Below the pieces are notes generated by a model, which saw nothing but the letters and a program-made list of their open reading frames with translations, had not been told where the DNA came from and made no database searches. Shown here one piece after another: positions 33,150 through 42,176 of a stretch of 64,000 nt of DNA. The stretch comes from Erwinia sp. SLM-02. Its GTDB lineage: Bacteria; Pseudomonadota; Gammaproteobacteria; Enterobacterales; Enterobacteriaceae. Every line of letters starts with the position of its first letter. Position 1 is the first letter of the stretch. The DNA lies in the NCBI RefSeq assembly GCF_037450285.1, contig NZ_JAQISN010000001.1:2790001-2854000 (forward strand), read 5' to 3'. The translations under genes and the position numbers were made by a program.

Positions 33150-34100
33150 ATGAAGATCAAATCAACATTAGAAAAAATACCCGGCGGTATGATGCTGGTC
33201 CCTCTGATCATTGCCGCACTACTCAACACGTTTTGTCCAAAGGCACTGGAGATCGGAGGATTTACTACTGCTTTATTTAAACACGGCACCCTGCCTTTAA
33301 TTGGCGCATTTCTGCTTTGTATGGGCGCGGGAATTAGTTTCAAAGCCGCTCCTCAGGCGCTGCTACAGGGCGCCAGCATTACTTTTACTAAGGTCATTAT
33401 CGGCGTGATGATTGGCTTTGGTATCGAATTTTTTTTTGGAAACCAGGGGATTTTCGGGCTGAGCAGCCTGGCGGTCATCGCGGCATTTGCTAACGCTAAC
33501 GGTGGCCTGTATGCCGCACTGGTTGGCGAGTACGGGACAGAGCGCGATGTAGGGGCCATCTCTATCCTCTCTCTTGGCGATGGCCCTTTATTTACGATGA
33601 TTGCACTGGGTGCCGCGGGTATGGCCAATATCCCGCTAATGGCATTAGTCGCCGTCATCATCCCTATTCTGGTAGGAATGATCCTTGGCAATATCGACCC
33701 TGACATGCGTGATTTTCTGACACGAGGGGGGCCGGTACTCATCCCGCTGTTTGCTTTTTCAATTGGTGCCGGCATTGACCTTGATATGCTGTTAAAAGGT
33801 GGGATTGCGGGTATTTTCCTCGGCGTGATAACCACCTTTGTGGGCGGGTTTTTCAATATTCGTGTTGACCGCCTGGTAGGCGGCAGTGGCGTGGCTGGCG
33901 CAGCAGCCTCCAGTACAGCAGGTAATGCCGTTGCTACCCCGTTTGCTATCGCCCAGGCCGACCCCTCCTTTGCTTCCGTCGCCGCTATTGCGACGCCGCT
34001 GGTTGCAACATCCGTCATTACTACAGCGATTCTGGCCCCGCTGTTAACCGCATGGGTAGCCAGGCGCAACCGCAGAACCGAACAGGAAACCAATGTATGA
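33150..34100 (+). CDS. 2-keto-3-deoxygluconate permease family transporter (KdgT-like)
   Basis: The 316-residue protein has about ten hydrophobic segments and family motifs (KIPGGMMLVPLIIAALLN at the start, ANANGGLYAALVGEYG, ISILSLGDGPLFTM). KdgT imports 2-keto-3-deoxygluconate with protons. Here it is translationally coupled (ATGA overlap) to a DUF1537 kinase and pdxA2, so the cargo is more likely D-threonate or a related four-carbon acid. Such kdgT-dtnK-pdxA2 sets are known in Salmonella, as far as I recall. Confidence 0.9.
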   Translation: MKIKSTLEKIPGGMMLVPLIIAALLNTFCPKALEIGGFTTALFKHGTLPLIGAFLLCMGAGISFKAAPQALLQGASITFTKVIIGVMIGFGIEFFFGNQGIFGLSSLAVIAAFANANGGLYAALVGEYGTERDVGAISILSLGDGPLFTMIALGAAGMANIPLMALVAVIIPILVGMILGNIDPDMRDFLTRGGPVLIPLFAFSIGAGIDLDMLLKGGIAGIFLGVITTFVGGFFNIRVDRLVGGSGVAGAAASSTAGNAVATPFAIAQADPSFASVAAIATPLVATSVITTAILAPLLTAWVARRNRRTEQETNV

Positions 34101-35374
34101 GAGCGCTGATAATCGCCGATGATTTTACCGGCGCTAATGATACGGGCATGCAGTTAGCGAAAAAAGGGGCCAGAACGGAAGTCGTGATGAACCGGTCTGT
34201 ACGCGCTTCGTCACGTACCGATGTACTGGTACTGAATACCGAGAGCCGGGGATTAAATGCGCAGGATGCCAGGCGTCAGGTTGCACAGGCTATGCAATCC
34301 GTAGCAGCTCAGATCGCCCTGACATCGTTGATCCTCTACAAAAAAATCGACTCTACTCTACGCGGTAATCTGGGTGCAGAAATTGATGCCGCCATGCAAA
34401 TCGGCAACCGTCGTATCGCAATTGTTGCCCCTGCGATTCCCAGCTTGGGCAGAACGACAGAGAACGGTGAATGCTGCGTGTACGGCATCCCACTGCTGGA
34501 AACCGAATTCGCCAGCGATCCGAAAACTCCGGTGCTCTCATCACGGATCAAAACGCTGATTGAAGCGCAAAGCCACTGCCCGGTTTCCGAAGTCAGCCTT
34601 TTGCAGGTGCAATCCGGCAATCTCGGCAAACATCTGCAGCAGCTGATCCCCGCGCGGGGCGAATGTATCGTCGTCTGCGATGCCCGAACACATGACGATC
34701 TTGCCACTATAGCTAAGGCGGCGCTGTCACTCAGCGTAGCCCCTTTGTTGGTGGGAGCTGCGGGTCTGGCCGACGCTTTGCCGCCATCCCGTTACTGCAC
34801 CCAAAGCATACTGCTACCCGTGCTGGTAGTGGCAGGCTCGATGAGCGAGGCCACGTGGCATCAGGTAGAACAGATTCGCCAGGCTCATCGTGCCGAAGTC
34901 GTGGACATTGACGTTCGCAGCCTGCTAGGCGTCGACAACGGTCGACAGCTCTCCGTACTGGTGGATAACAGCTGCCGCATTTTGTCAGCGGGTAAACACT
35001 GCATTTTGCGCACCTGTAGAACCCTGGAAGAACGCAACAATATTCATTCCCTGTGCCAGGAATTTCATCTCTCCCAGCGCGAACTGGGTGAAACGCTGAG
35101 CCATATACTCGGCGCGCTGACGTTGCGAATAGTTGATGGCGCAAAAGTGGGGGCGCTATTCCTGACCGGTGGGGATATCGCCACTTCAGTGGCGCAGGCG
35201 CTGGGAGCCACAGGCTATCGTATTCAGGGGGAGGTCGCCCCCTGTATTCCGTGGGGAACCTTTATCAATAGCGAGATTGAAGACCTGCCCGTTATCACTA
35301 AGGCTGGCGGATTCGGTGCTGACAATACCCTCCAGAACGCTCTGGAATTTATCGAGGAAATGTATAGTGAATAA
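34097..35374 (+). CDS. dtnK: DUF1537 four-carbon acid kinase, probable D-threonate kinase
   Basis: The family phosphorylates four-carbon sugar acids at O4. The 425-residue protein begins MRALIIADDFTGANDTGMQL, with the substrate-binding DDFTGANDTG and, further on, LYKKIDSTLRGNLGAEIDAA; the C-terminal nucleotide-binding domain has LFLTGGDIATSVAQAL and KAGGFG. The ATG at 34097 overlaps the permease stop. Pairing with PdxA2 is the known signature of D-threonate breakdown (D-threonate to the 4-phosphate, then oxidation and decarboxylation to dihydroxyacetone phosphate). L-erythronate cannot be excluded. Confidence 0.88.
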   Translation: MRALIIADDFTGANDTGMQLAKKGARTEVVMNRSVRASSRTDVLVLNTESRGLNAQDARRQVAQAMQSVAAQIALTSLILYKKIDSTLRGNLGAEIDAAMQIGNRRIAIVAPAIPSLGRTTENGECCVYGIPLLETEFASDPKTPVLSSRIKTLIEAQSHCPVSEVSLLQVQSGNLGKHLQQLIPARGECIVVCDARTHDDLATIAKAALSLSVAPLLVGAAGLADALPPSRYCTQSILLPVLVVAGSMSEATWHQVEQIRQAHRAEVVDIDVRSLLGVDNGRQLSVLVDNSCRILSAGKHCILRTCRTLEERNNIHSLCQEFHLSQRELGETLSHILGALTLRIVDGAKVGALFLTGGDIATSVAQALGATGYRIQGEVAPCIPWGTFINSEIEDLPVITKAGGFGADNTLQNALEFIEEMYSE

Positions 35375-36350
35375 ACATGTTATCGCCGTCACAATGGGTG
35401 ATGCGGCCGGAATTGGCCCGGAAATTATCGTAAAATCTTTAATGGCTCCAGAACTGGACGGCGCACCGATCGTTGTCGTCGGCTGCCTCCGCACGTTTCA
35501 GCGTCAGCAGCGTCTGGAAATCGTTCCGACGGCCCATTTTCGTTCAATCGCAAAAGTGAGTGAGGCATGCTTTGAGTCAGGCGTTATTCACGTGATTGAT
35601 GAACCCGCGGCATCACCCGACACGCTGATTGCGGGAGAGGTGCAGGACCAGGCTGGCGACCTGGCTTTCCGCTGCATTAAACGCGCGACTGAGCTGGCCA
35701 TGAGCCACGACGTGCAGGCCATTGCCACCGCTCCTCTTAACAAGGAAGCGCTGCACCTTGCGGGGCATATGTATCCTGGCCATACCGAACTCCTGGCCAC
35801 CCTGACCGGTAGCAAAGACTACGCCATGGTGCTTTACACCGACAGGCTCAAAGTCATTCACGTCACGACCCATATTGCGTTGAGGAAGTTTTTAGATACG
35901 CTTAACCAGCAACGTATTGAAACGGTTGTCAATATTGCCGATGAGTTTCTTAAACGCGTTGGCATTGCGCGCCCCCGAATTGCAGTGGCAGGAGTAAACC
36001 CCCACGCAGGAGAGAACGGGCTTTTCGGCACGGAAGAGATCGAAATCGTTGCACCCGCTATTTCCGTAATGCAGAAAAAAGGCGTTGATGTCTCCGGTCC
36101 CTGCCCGCCGGACACCGTGTTTTTACAGGCATATGAAGGCAAATACGATATGGTCGTGGCCATGTATCACGATCAGGGCCACATTCCACTAAAGCTGCTG
36201 GGTTTTTACGATGGCATCAACATTACCGCCGGCCTGCCGTTTCTGCGAACCTCATGCGATCACGGTACGGCCTTTGATATCGCATGGACAGGAAAAGCGA
36301 AACCTGAGAGCATGATAGCCTCTATCCAACTTGCGATGAAACTGGCTTAA
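35367..36350 (+). CDS. pdxA2: D-threonate 4-phosphate dehydrogenase (PdxA2)
   Basis: PdxA2 is a paralogue of 4-hydroxythreonine-4-phosphate dehydrogenase that oxidises and decarboxylates D-threonate or D-erythronate 4-phosphate to dihydroxyacetone phosphate. The 327-residue product starts NKHVIAVTMGDAAGIGPEI with GTG at 35367; metal-binding His residues are in YPGHTELLA, VTTHIALR and AMYHDQGHIPLK. The start overlaps the kinase stop by 8 bp, so the two are coupled. The authentic pdxA of B6 synthesis is elsewhere. Confidence 0.9.
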   Translation: MNKHVIAVTMGDAAGIGPEIIVKSLMAPELDGAPIVVVGCLRTFQRQQRLEIVPTAHFRSIAKVSEACFESGVIHVIDEPAASPDTLIAGEVQDQAGDLAFRCIKRATELAMSHDVQAIATAPLNKEALHLAGHMYPGHTELLATLTGSKDYAMVLYTDRLKVIHVTTHIALRKFLDTLNQQRIETVVNIADEFLKRVGIARPRIAVAGVNPHAGENGLFGTEEIEIVAPAISVMQKKGVDVSGPCPPDTVFLQAYEGKYDMVVAMYHDQGHIPLKLLGFYDGINITAGLPFLRTSCDHGTAFDIAWTGKAKPESMIASIQLAMKLA

Positions 36351-36356
36351 GTATCT

Positions 36357-37139
36357 ATGATTAAAGGACAAGATCGCCTGGAACGCATTGTCGAATTTAT
36401 TCGCGGCCATAATCTGGTGACGGTAGAACAGCTGGTTGAGTTTATCGGCTCCTCGCCGGCAACGATTCGACGCGACCTGATCAAGCTTGATAATGTCGGA
36501 ACGATATCCCGCGTTCATGGGGGGGTTGTCTTTAATCGGCCCATTACCAGCCAGCCGACTACCTATGAAAAACTGGCCATCAATCATGCTGAAAAGCTCT
36601 CGATTGCCGCGCAGGCCGCGCAGCTTATTCGAGATGGCGATGCGGTCGTGCTTGATGCCGGTACGACCATGATGGAGCTGGCGCGTAGAATTACCCACCT
36701 CTCTCTGCGGGTAATCACCGTTGATCTGCATATCGCGCTATTCCTGTCCGCCTTTAAGAATATTGAGGTCAGCATTATTGGTGGGCGAATTGATGACAGT
36801 AGCCAGTCGTGCACCGGACCGCACGGCTGCTTACTGCTGCAGAGCGTTTATCCCGATGTGGCGTTTATGAGCTGTAACTCATGGAGCCTTGAGAAAGGAG
36901 TTACCACGCCAACGGAAGACAAAGCCAGGCTTAAACAAAGTGTTATCGCTAATGCACGCCAGAAGATTTTGCTGGCGGACAGCGGAAAATATCATGCCTG
37001 GTCGCTCTACAGCGTGGCGCCGCTTGCGGCATTTTCAACCATCATCACCGACAACCACCTACCCGCAGACATCGCCAGTGGGCTGAAGGCGGAAGGCATT
37101 TCGTTGACGACGGCCGAGGTAGAAGTACCGCAAGGGTAA
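36357..37139 (+). CDS. DeoR/GlpR family regulator of the threonate cassette
   Basis: The 260-residue protein has a DeoR helix-turn-helix (QDRLERIVEFIRGHNLV, SPATIRRDLIKLDNV, SRVHGGVVF) and the sensor domain (LDAGTTMMELARRI, ADSGKYHAWSLYSVAPL). It starts 6 bp after pdxA2 and is in the same transcript, so it probably autoregulates the operon through the inverted repeat before the permease gene. YgbI of E. coli is a similar regulator next to DUF1537 genes. Confidence 0.9.
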   Translation: MIKGQDRLERIVEFIRGHNLVTVEQLVEFIGSSPATIRRDLIKLDNVGTISRVHGGVVFNRPITSQPTTYEKLAINHAEKLSIAAQAAQLIRDGDAVVLDAGTTMMELARRITHLSLRVITVDLHIALFLSAFKNIEVSIIGGRIDDSSQSCTGPHGCLLLQSVYPDVAFMSCNSWSLEKGVTTPTEDKARLKQSVIANARQKILLADSGKYHAWSLYSVAPLAAFSTIITDNHLPADIASGLKAEGISLTTAEVEVPQG

Positions 37140-37140
37140 A

Positions 37141-37812
37141 TCAGAAATCCGCCTTCAGCCCCTGCGGCGCAATGAAGATTTCCATATTCTCGCGGGATAG
37201 CTCCCAGTGTTCGAACACCAGGTCGACCACGGCCTGCTCGTCCCGCGCTTCGATAGCAACGATAAAGGCATCATGATGCTCGGAAGCAAGCTGCAGCCGG
37301 CGTTCCATATCGGCGTTCTGCGGGCGGAAGAAGGTGTGGCCAATACGGCAGTGGTCGATCAGCAGTCGGCCGAGGCTCGGCTGAAGATAGGGGTTACCCG
37401 CCATCTCGCCCATGATTTCATGAAAACGGTTGTTCTCCAGCGCCAGCGCTTCGGCGTCGCGACTTTGCACCGCTTTACGGAAGCGCTTCTGCGTCTCCTT
37501 CAGCGCTTTCATCTGCGAGGGTTTGTAATTCTGCACCGCCAGGCGCCCGGTTGCCGCGTAGATCATCGGCGCAACGAGGAAGAAATTGCGCAGGCTGGAG
37601 TGGCTCATCGGGATCACCCGCACGCCGCGTTTTTCAACGATTTCCAGATAGCCTTCACCGGCCAGCCGCTGAAAAACCTCTCTTACCGGCGTGCGTGATA
37701 AGCCGTACTGTGCCGTCAGGCTGGCTTCGTCCAGCAGCTCATCGGGATCGAGTTCCATGGTTAAAATGAGACGCTTTAAATCCTCATAAAGTGCGACTTT
37801 ACCCGATCTCAA
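37141..37812 (-). CDS. GntR family (FCD domain) transcriptional regulator
   Basis: The 223-residue protein has a GntR winged helix (LYEDLKRLILTMELDPDELL, YGLSRTPVREVFQRLAGEG) and an FCD ligand-binding domain with metal-binding residues (ENNRFHEIMGEMAGN, LASEHHDAFIVAIEARD). It is convergent with the preceding regulator (1-bp gap) and lies upstream, in the same direction, of the intergenic region before the dehydrogenase and DapA-like genes; it probably controls these. Confidence 0.92.
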   Translation of the reverse strand: MRSGKVALYEDLKRLILTMELDPDELLDEASLTAQYGLSRTPVREVFQRLAGEGYLEIVEKRGVRVIPMSHSSLRNFFLVAPMIYAATGRLAVQNYKPSQMKALKETQKRFRKAVQSRDAEALALENNRFHEIMGEMAGNPYLQPSLGRLLIDHCRIGHTFFRPQNADMERRLQLASEHHDAFIVAIEARDEQAVVDLVFEHWELSRENMEIFIAPQGLKADF

Positions 37813-38139
37813 TGTTGCCTCCTGACGTGACGATCTTCAAATCCTGCACGCGAAATGCGCCGTTCCAATAGTAATTAACCTACAGAAAAAGTGCGTATAC
37901 AGCAAAAATAATTCAAAAATTTCATGCGATACCTGGATCGACATAACGTTTTCAATAATTTAGTAAGAATAGTGGATTATCAATAAGTAAAGAGATGACG
38001 TGTCGGGGGATTTTTACCACATCTGGAATAAAATTCAGGCGGAAAAAGGGGGGAAACGCTGGCGCTAAGGCCAGAGTTTTTGCATGAAATGCTGCCGGTC
38101 CATCCGGGCCGGCAGCAGGGAACGGGTTCAACGCGAGCG
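37813..38139. other. Intergenic region between the GntR regulator and the aldehyde dehydrogenase
   Basis: About 330 bases. The left half is A/T-rich and should hold the promoter of the GntR gene (minus strand); the right end holds the hairpin TGCTGCCGG...CCGGCAGCA (38090-38117), listed separately. I see no gene. Confidence 0.5.
38090..38117 (-). terminator. Probable terminator after the aldehyde dehydrogenase gene
   Basis: TGCTGCCGG (38090-38098) and CCGGCAGCA (38109-38117) form a 9-bp GC-rich stem 22 bp after the minus-strand stop. The T-run after it is weak. Confidence 0.55.
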
Positions 38140-39636
38140 TTATTCGCCCGGGACGTCAATCCAGATGGTTTTCAGCTCGGTGTACTGATCCAGCGCGAAG
38201 GCGGATTTATCACGCCCGCCAAAGCCGGACTGCTTGTAGCCGCCGAACGGCGTGGTGGCATCCCCTTCACCGAAGCAGTTCACCGTGACCGTACCGGCGC
38301 GCACGGCGCGGGAGACGCGAATGGCGCGGTTCAGCTTGCCGGTATAGACCGACGCCGCCAGGCCGTAAGGCGTGTCGTTCGCCAGCGCAATCGCTTCGGC
38401 TTCGGTTTTGAAGGTGGTGATGCACAGCACCGGCCCGAAGATCTCCTCGCGGAACAGCGCGCTCTGCGGCGTCACGCCGTCGATCACCGTTGGCTGGACG
38501 TAAATACCGTTTTCGGTATCGCCGCCCTGCACAATGCGCAGCCCTTCCTGACGCGCCGTTTCCAGATAGCCGCTGACCTTGCTGAAGTGATCGGCAGAGA
38601 TCATGGTGCCCAGGCGGTTTTCCGGATCGAGCGGGTTGCCCATCGGCCAGCTGCCGATCTGTTCAGCGATCAGCGCCAGCAGACGGTCTTTGACCCCTTC
38701 CTGCACCAGCAGGCGCGAGGTGGCCGAGCAGTTTTCACCCATGTTCCAGAACGCACCGTTCAGCACGTGCCCGGCAACGGTCGCCAGATCTTCCGCATCA
38801 TCAAACACCACCGCCGGGTTTTTACCGCCGCACTCCAGCACCACTTTTTTCAGGTTGGAATCCGCCGAATAGTGCAGGAAGCGGCGTCCGGTGGCGGTGG
38901 AGCCGGTGAAGCTCACCATATCGATATCCGCATGCAGGCCAATCGGCTCGCCCACGTCCTTACCGGTGCCGGTAACGATATTCAGTACGCCGGCAGGTAC
39001 GCCCGCCTCGAAGGCCAGTTCGGCCACGCGCAGCGAGGTCAGTGAGGTCTGTTCAGCGGGTTTCACCACCACCGAGCAGCCTGCGGCCAGCGCCGGGCCG
39101 ATTTTCCACGCCAGCATCAGCAGCGGGAAGTTCCACGGCAGCACGCAGCCCACCACGCCAATCGGCTCACGCACCACCAGCGCCATCGCGCCGTTGCCCA
39201 CCGGGGCGGTGTGGTCGTAAAGCTTATCGATCGCTTCCGCGTACCATTTGATGATGTGAATGGTTTCCGGCACGTCTACCGCCAGGCATTCGCTCACCGG
39301 CTTACCGCTGTCGAGGCTTTCCAGCACCGCCAGCTCGGTCACTTCCTGCTCCATCAGCGCCGCCAGCTTCAGCAGCACCGCTTTACGTTCGCCCGGCGGC
39401 AGCTGGCTCCAGCTTCCGGCGTCAAAGGCGGCGCGTGCGGCATCAACGGCGCTGTTCACGTCGGCGATGTCGCAGGCGGCGAGATCGGCCAGTAATTCAC
39501 CGGTCGCCGGATTGGTGGTCGGCAGGGTTTTGCCGGAGGCAGCCGCCACAAAGCGGCCGTTGATAAATGCCTTGTCGGCAAATTTCAGGCCCTGAACCAC
39601 GCCGGCAACATCGTTTAAATTCTGAATCTGAGTCAT
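38140..39636 (-). CDS. NAD(P)-dependent aldehyde dehydrogenase (PuuC-like)
   Basis: The 498-residue protein has the family motifs: GVVGCVLPWNFPLLMLAWKI, NAD-binding VSFTGSTATGRRF, the general base Glu in LECGGKNPAVV and the catalytic Cys in MGENCSATSRL (near 302). It is most like 4-(gamma-glutamylamino)butanal dehydrogenases, but with a DapA-family lyase directly upstream (9-bp gap) it more likely oxidises an acid semialdehyde formed in the same pathway. Substrate not determined. Confidence 0.9.
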   Translation of the reverse strand: MTQIQNLNDVAGVVQGLKFADKAFINGRFVAAASGKTLPTTNPATGELLADLAACDIADVNSAVDAARAAFDAGSWSQLPPGERKAVLLKLAALMEQEVTELAVLESLDSGKPVSECLAVDVPETIHIIKWYAEAIDKLYDHTAPVGNGAMALVVREPIGVVGCVLPWNFPLLMLAWKIGPALAAGCSVVVKPAEQTSLTSLRVAELAFEAGVPAGVLNIVTGTGKDVGEPIGLHADIDMVSFTGSTATGRRFLHYSADSNLKKVVLECGGKNPAVVFDDAEDLATVAGHVLNGAFWNMGENCSATSRLLVQEGVKDRLLALIAEQIGSWPMGNPLDPENRLGTMISADHFSKVSGYLETARQEGLRIVQGGDTENGIYVQPTVIDGVTPQSALFREEIFGPVLCITTFKTEAEAIALANDTPYGLAASVYTGKLNRAIRVSRAVRAGTVTVNCFGEGDATTPFGGYKQSGFGGRDKSAFALDQYTELKTIWIDVPGE

Positions 39637-39645
39637 GCTATCCCC

Positions 39646-40545
39646 TTACCCGGTAACCGCAGCAACATTGCGTTTCACGCCTTCAATCACAGCCTGCAGC
39701 TGCGCTTTCTCTTCTTCATCCAGCGCCAGCAGCGGAGCACGCACCGGGCCTGCGGTCAGGCCGGCCAGATCGCAGCCGTATTTAATGGACTGAACAAACT
39801 TACCGCCGTCGAGGAAGTTCATCAGCGGCATCATCGCGGCCATAATCTGACGACCTTTAGCGAAGTCTTTCTCAACCACGCAGGCTTCATACAGGGCAAC
39901 GTGTTCGCGCGGAATAAAGTTAGAGCCAGCGCAAACCCAGCTGCGCGCGCCCCAGGCGAAGAATTCCAGCGCCAGGTCGTCCCAGCCGCAGGAGAGTGCG
40001 ATGTTCGGGTACTTAATCGCCAGCAGATGCAGGTTATTCAGATCGCCGGAGCTTTCTTTAATCGCCACCACATTTTTCGATTTGCTGACTTCGGTGAAGT
40101 AGGTTTCACCCATGCTGATGCCCATACGGCCCGGGTAGTTGTAAAGCATGATCGGCAGCTGGGCGGCTTTATCCACGGTCAGCGCATGGTGCGCGTTTTC
40201 CAGTTCGGTCGGCAGCGCGTAAGGCGGCGAGGTCACCAGAATTGCATCGGCTTTGTGTTCGCGGGCGTGCTGCGCAAAGGCAACGGCATCTTCCGTGCGG
40301 ATAGCACCGGTTCCCACCACCAGCGGCAGGCGGTTGCCGATCACCTTGCGGGCATGCTCCACCAGCGCCAGGCGCTCTTCGGTGGTTTGCGCGTAGTATT
40401 CGCCGGTGGAACCGCCGATGATAATGCCGTGAACGCGGGCTTCAATCAGCGACTCCAGCACGTCGGCAAAGCGAGCAAAATCAATGCTGCCATCGGCTGC
40501 GTAAGGGGTGATTGCCGGGGTGAAGATACCATCAAATGTCAACAC
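39646..40545 (-). CDS. Dihydrodipicolinate synthase / N-acetylneuraminate lyase family protein
   Basis: The 299-residue class-I aldolase-type protein has GIIIGGSTGEYYAQTTEER (carboxylate-binding loop), a Tyr in PIMLYNYPGRMG and the Schiff-base Lys in VVAIKESSGD. A GTG start at 40545 is supported by GGAGG five bases upstream. Paired with an aldehyde dehydrogenase and a GntR regulator it may be a keto-acid dehydratase or deaminase (as in sugar-acid or hydroxyproline breakdown) and not the lysine-biosynthetic DapA. The exact reaction is unknown. Confidence 0.88.
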   Translation of the reverse strand: MLTFDGIFTPAITPYAADGSIDFARFADVLESLIEARVHGIIIGGSTGEYYAQTTEERLALVEHARKVIGNRLPLVVGTGAIRTEDAVAFAQHAREHKADAILVTSPPYALPTELENAHHALTVDKAAQLPIMLYNYPGRMGISMGETYFTEVSKSKNVVAIKESSGDLNNLHLLAIKYPNIALSCGWDDLALEFFAWGARSWVCAGSNFIPREHVALYEACVVEKDFAKGRQIMAAMMPLMNFLDGGKFVQSIKYGCDLAGLTAGPVRAPLLALDEEEKAQLQAVIEGVKRNVAAVTG

Positions 40546-40936
40546 GTTAACCTCCAGGGGGAAAATCAGTACCAAAATCGCCCGCCGTGCGGCAGAAAAT
40601 GGCGACGTTTGTTAACAATTTGCACAGCCCGGTTTGGCAGGTCAATGAAGCAGAAGTTTTTGTATACCCATAAAATACAAAAAAAATTCGTATGAATGGT
40701 ACATTTATACAAAATTATTTTTTAAAAATTATTAATATCAATGCATTAAAACTATTTTTAACAGGGAAAAATTTTCTACATGATTTCCGATAACGATCAC
40801 ATTATGAGATTATTACGCTATCTGGCATATTTACAGCACCGGTCAGGAAGCATAGTTTTGATGCTGCATTTAACCAGGTTTTAACAGATATCCCGCCAGG
40901 TTCGCAGGCGAACACAGTAAACAGAGGTAGAAGGCT
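40546..40936. other. Divergent intergenic region before the DapA-like and EamA genes
   Basis: About 390 bases that must hold both promoters. The main visible structure is the palindrome at 40657-40683 (separate entry); a further GTACATTTATACAAAA sequence lies at about 40699-40715 and resembles one half of it. No gene seen. Confidence 0.5.
40657..40683. promoter_or_regulatory. Large palindrome, probable GntR-type operator
   Basis: TTTTTGTAT (40657-40665) and ATACAAAAA (40675-40683) are perfect 9-bp inverted repeats with a 9-bp spacer, containing the GTATAC-like core common to FCD-type GntR operators. It lies about 110 bp upstream of the DapA-like start. Confidence 0.6.
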
Positions 40937-41848
40937 ATGCCCCAGAATAAAGCGACGCTCACAGGACTGATTGCCATCCTGCTCTGGAGTGCGATTGTAG
41001 GATTGATCAAGAGCGTCAGTGAGGGATTCGGTGCAGTCGGCGGCGCGGCGCTGATTTACACCTGTAGTGCCGTTCTGCTGCTGTTCACCATCGGCTTCCC
41101 CAACATCCGCAAATTTCCACGCAGCTATCTGATCATCGGCAGCGTGCTGTTCGTCTGCTACGAACTTTGCCTGTCGCTGTCGCTGGGATTCACCCACTCC
41201 GGCCGCCAGGCGATTGAAGTGGGCATGGTGAATTATTTGTGGCCCAGTATGACCATTGTTTTATCGGTTATTGTTAACCGGCAGAAAACCAGCCTGTTAA
41301 TTATTCCCGGCGTGATTATTTCCGTAATGGGAATTTGCCGCGTCCTGGGTGGAGACAGCGGTTTCTCGCTCAGCGAGATGGCCAGTAATATCATGGATAA
41401 CCCGCTTAGTTATGGCCTGGCTTTTAGCGGCGCGATTATCTGGGCCATCTATTGCGTGGTCACCAAAAGAATTGCGCAGGGCAGTAACGGCATTACGCTG
41501 TTCTTTATTTTAACCGCCCTGACGCTGTGGGTGAAATTCCTGCTGTCGCCGCAGCCCGAGTTTGTTTTATCGGCGAAGGTGTGGATTAATCTGGCGCTGG
41601 CGGCCATGGCGATGGGCTTCGGCTACGCGGCCTGGAACGTGGGGATCCTGCACGGCAACGTGACTATTCTGGCGGCGGCCTCCTACTTTATTCCGATTAT
41701 CTCCGCGATCCTTGCCGCCTTTATGCTGAACTCGCAGCTGTCGGTCTCCTTCTGGCAGGGAACCGCGATGGTGAGCCTTGGCTCTCTCGCCTGCTGGTGG
41801 GCAACCCGCACGGTGGCTGAAAAAAAGCTCTCCTGTAAGGCCTCGTAG
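40937..41848 (+). CDS. EamA/DMT family exporter, YddG-like
   Basis: The 303-residue membrane protein has about ten hydrophobic segments and reads MPQNKATLTGLIAILLWSAI at the start, with YELCLSLSLGF, MVNYLWPSMTIVLSVI and GYAAWNVGILHGN motifs, close to the aromatic amino acid exporter YddG of E. coli. The role would be export of aromatic amino acids or similar metabolites across the inner membrane. Divergent from the DapA-like gene; it stands alone. Confidence 0.88.
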   Translation: MPQNKATLTGLIAILLWSAIVGLIKSVSEGFGAVGGAALIYTCSAVLLLFTIGFPNIRKFPRSYLIIGSVLFVCYELCLSLSLGFTHSGRQAIEVGMVNYLWPSMTIVLSVIVNRQKTSLLIIPGVIISVMGICRVLGGDSGFSLSEMASNIMDNPLSYGLAFSGAIIWAIYCVVTKRIAQGSNGITLFFILTALTLWVKFLLSPQPEFVLSAKVWINLALAAMAMGFGYAAWNVGILHGNVTILAAASYFIPIISAILAAFMLNSQLSVSFWQGTAMVSLGSLACWWATRTVAEKKLSCKAS

Positions 41849-42176
41849 CCTCTTTCCGGGGGGAGCCCCCTCCTCCCGGCATCGTACTGACTGAATTAAA
41901 AAGAAAAAGCATCCATTCAATCGTCTTTAATCGGAGGGGAATTGATATGCCTTAACCCGCAGAGAATTAAATTTAAATCCAGTGAGTCAATTAATGAAAA
42001 CAACCTGCTCCGGATAACATTCTGACAAATTTATCTGGTTTAAAATAATCCCGTTAATGCTGTGATTAAAAGTAATAAACCCCGTGACCGTAATAAGCAT
42101 CCATCGCTTTCATGCTTATTACAGTCATTATGTTGTGCTTTTTATTCAACGGTATCGGAGAAAAACAGGAGTTAAA
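41849..42176. other. Intergenic region before the MFS gene
   Basis: About 330 bases with no gene. A GC-rich imperfect hairpin at 41857-41880 may terminate the EamA gene. The stem-loop at 42090-42122 is listed separately. Confidence 0.45.
42090..42122 (+). promoter_or_regulatory. Perfect 11-bp inverted repeat in the MFS gene leader
   Basis: GTAATAAGCAT (42090-42100) and ATGCTTATTAC (42112-42122) are exact inverted complements around an 11-base loop, about 55 bp before the MFS start. It could be an operator or an mRNA hairpin; there is no T-run after it, so it is not a normal terminator. Confidence 0.6.
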
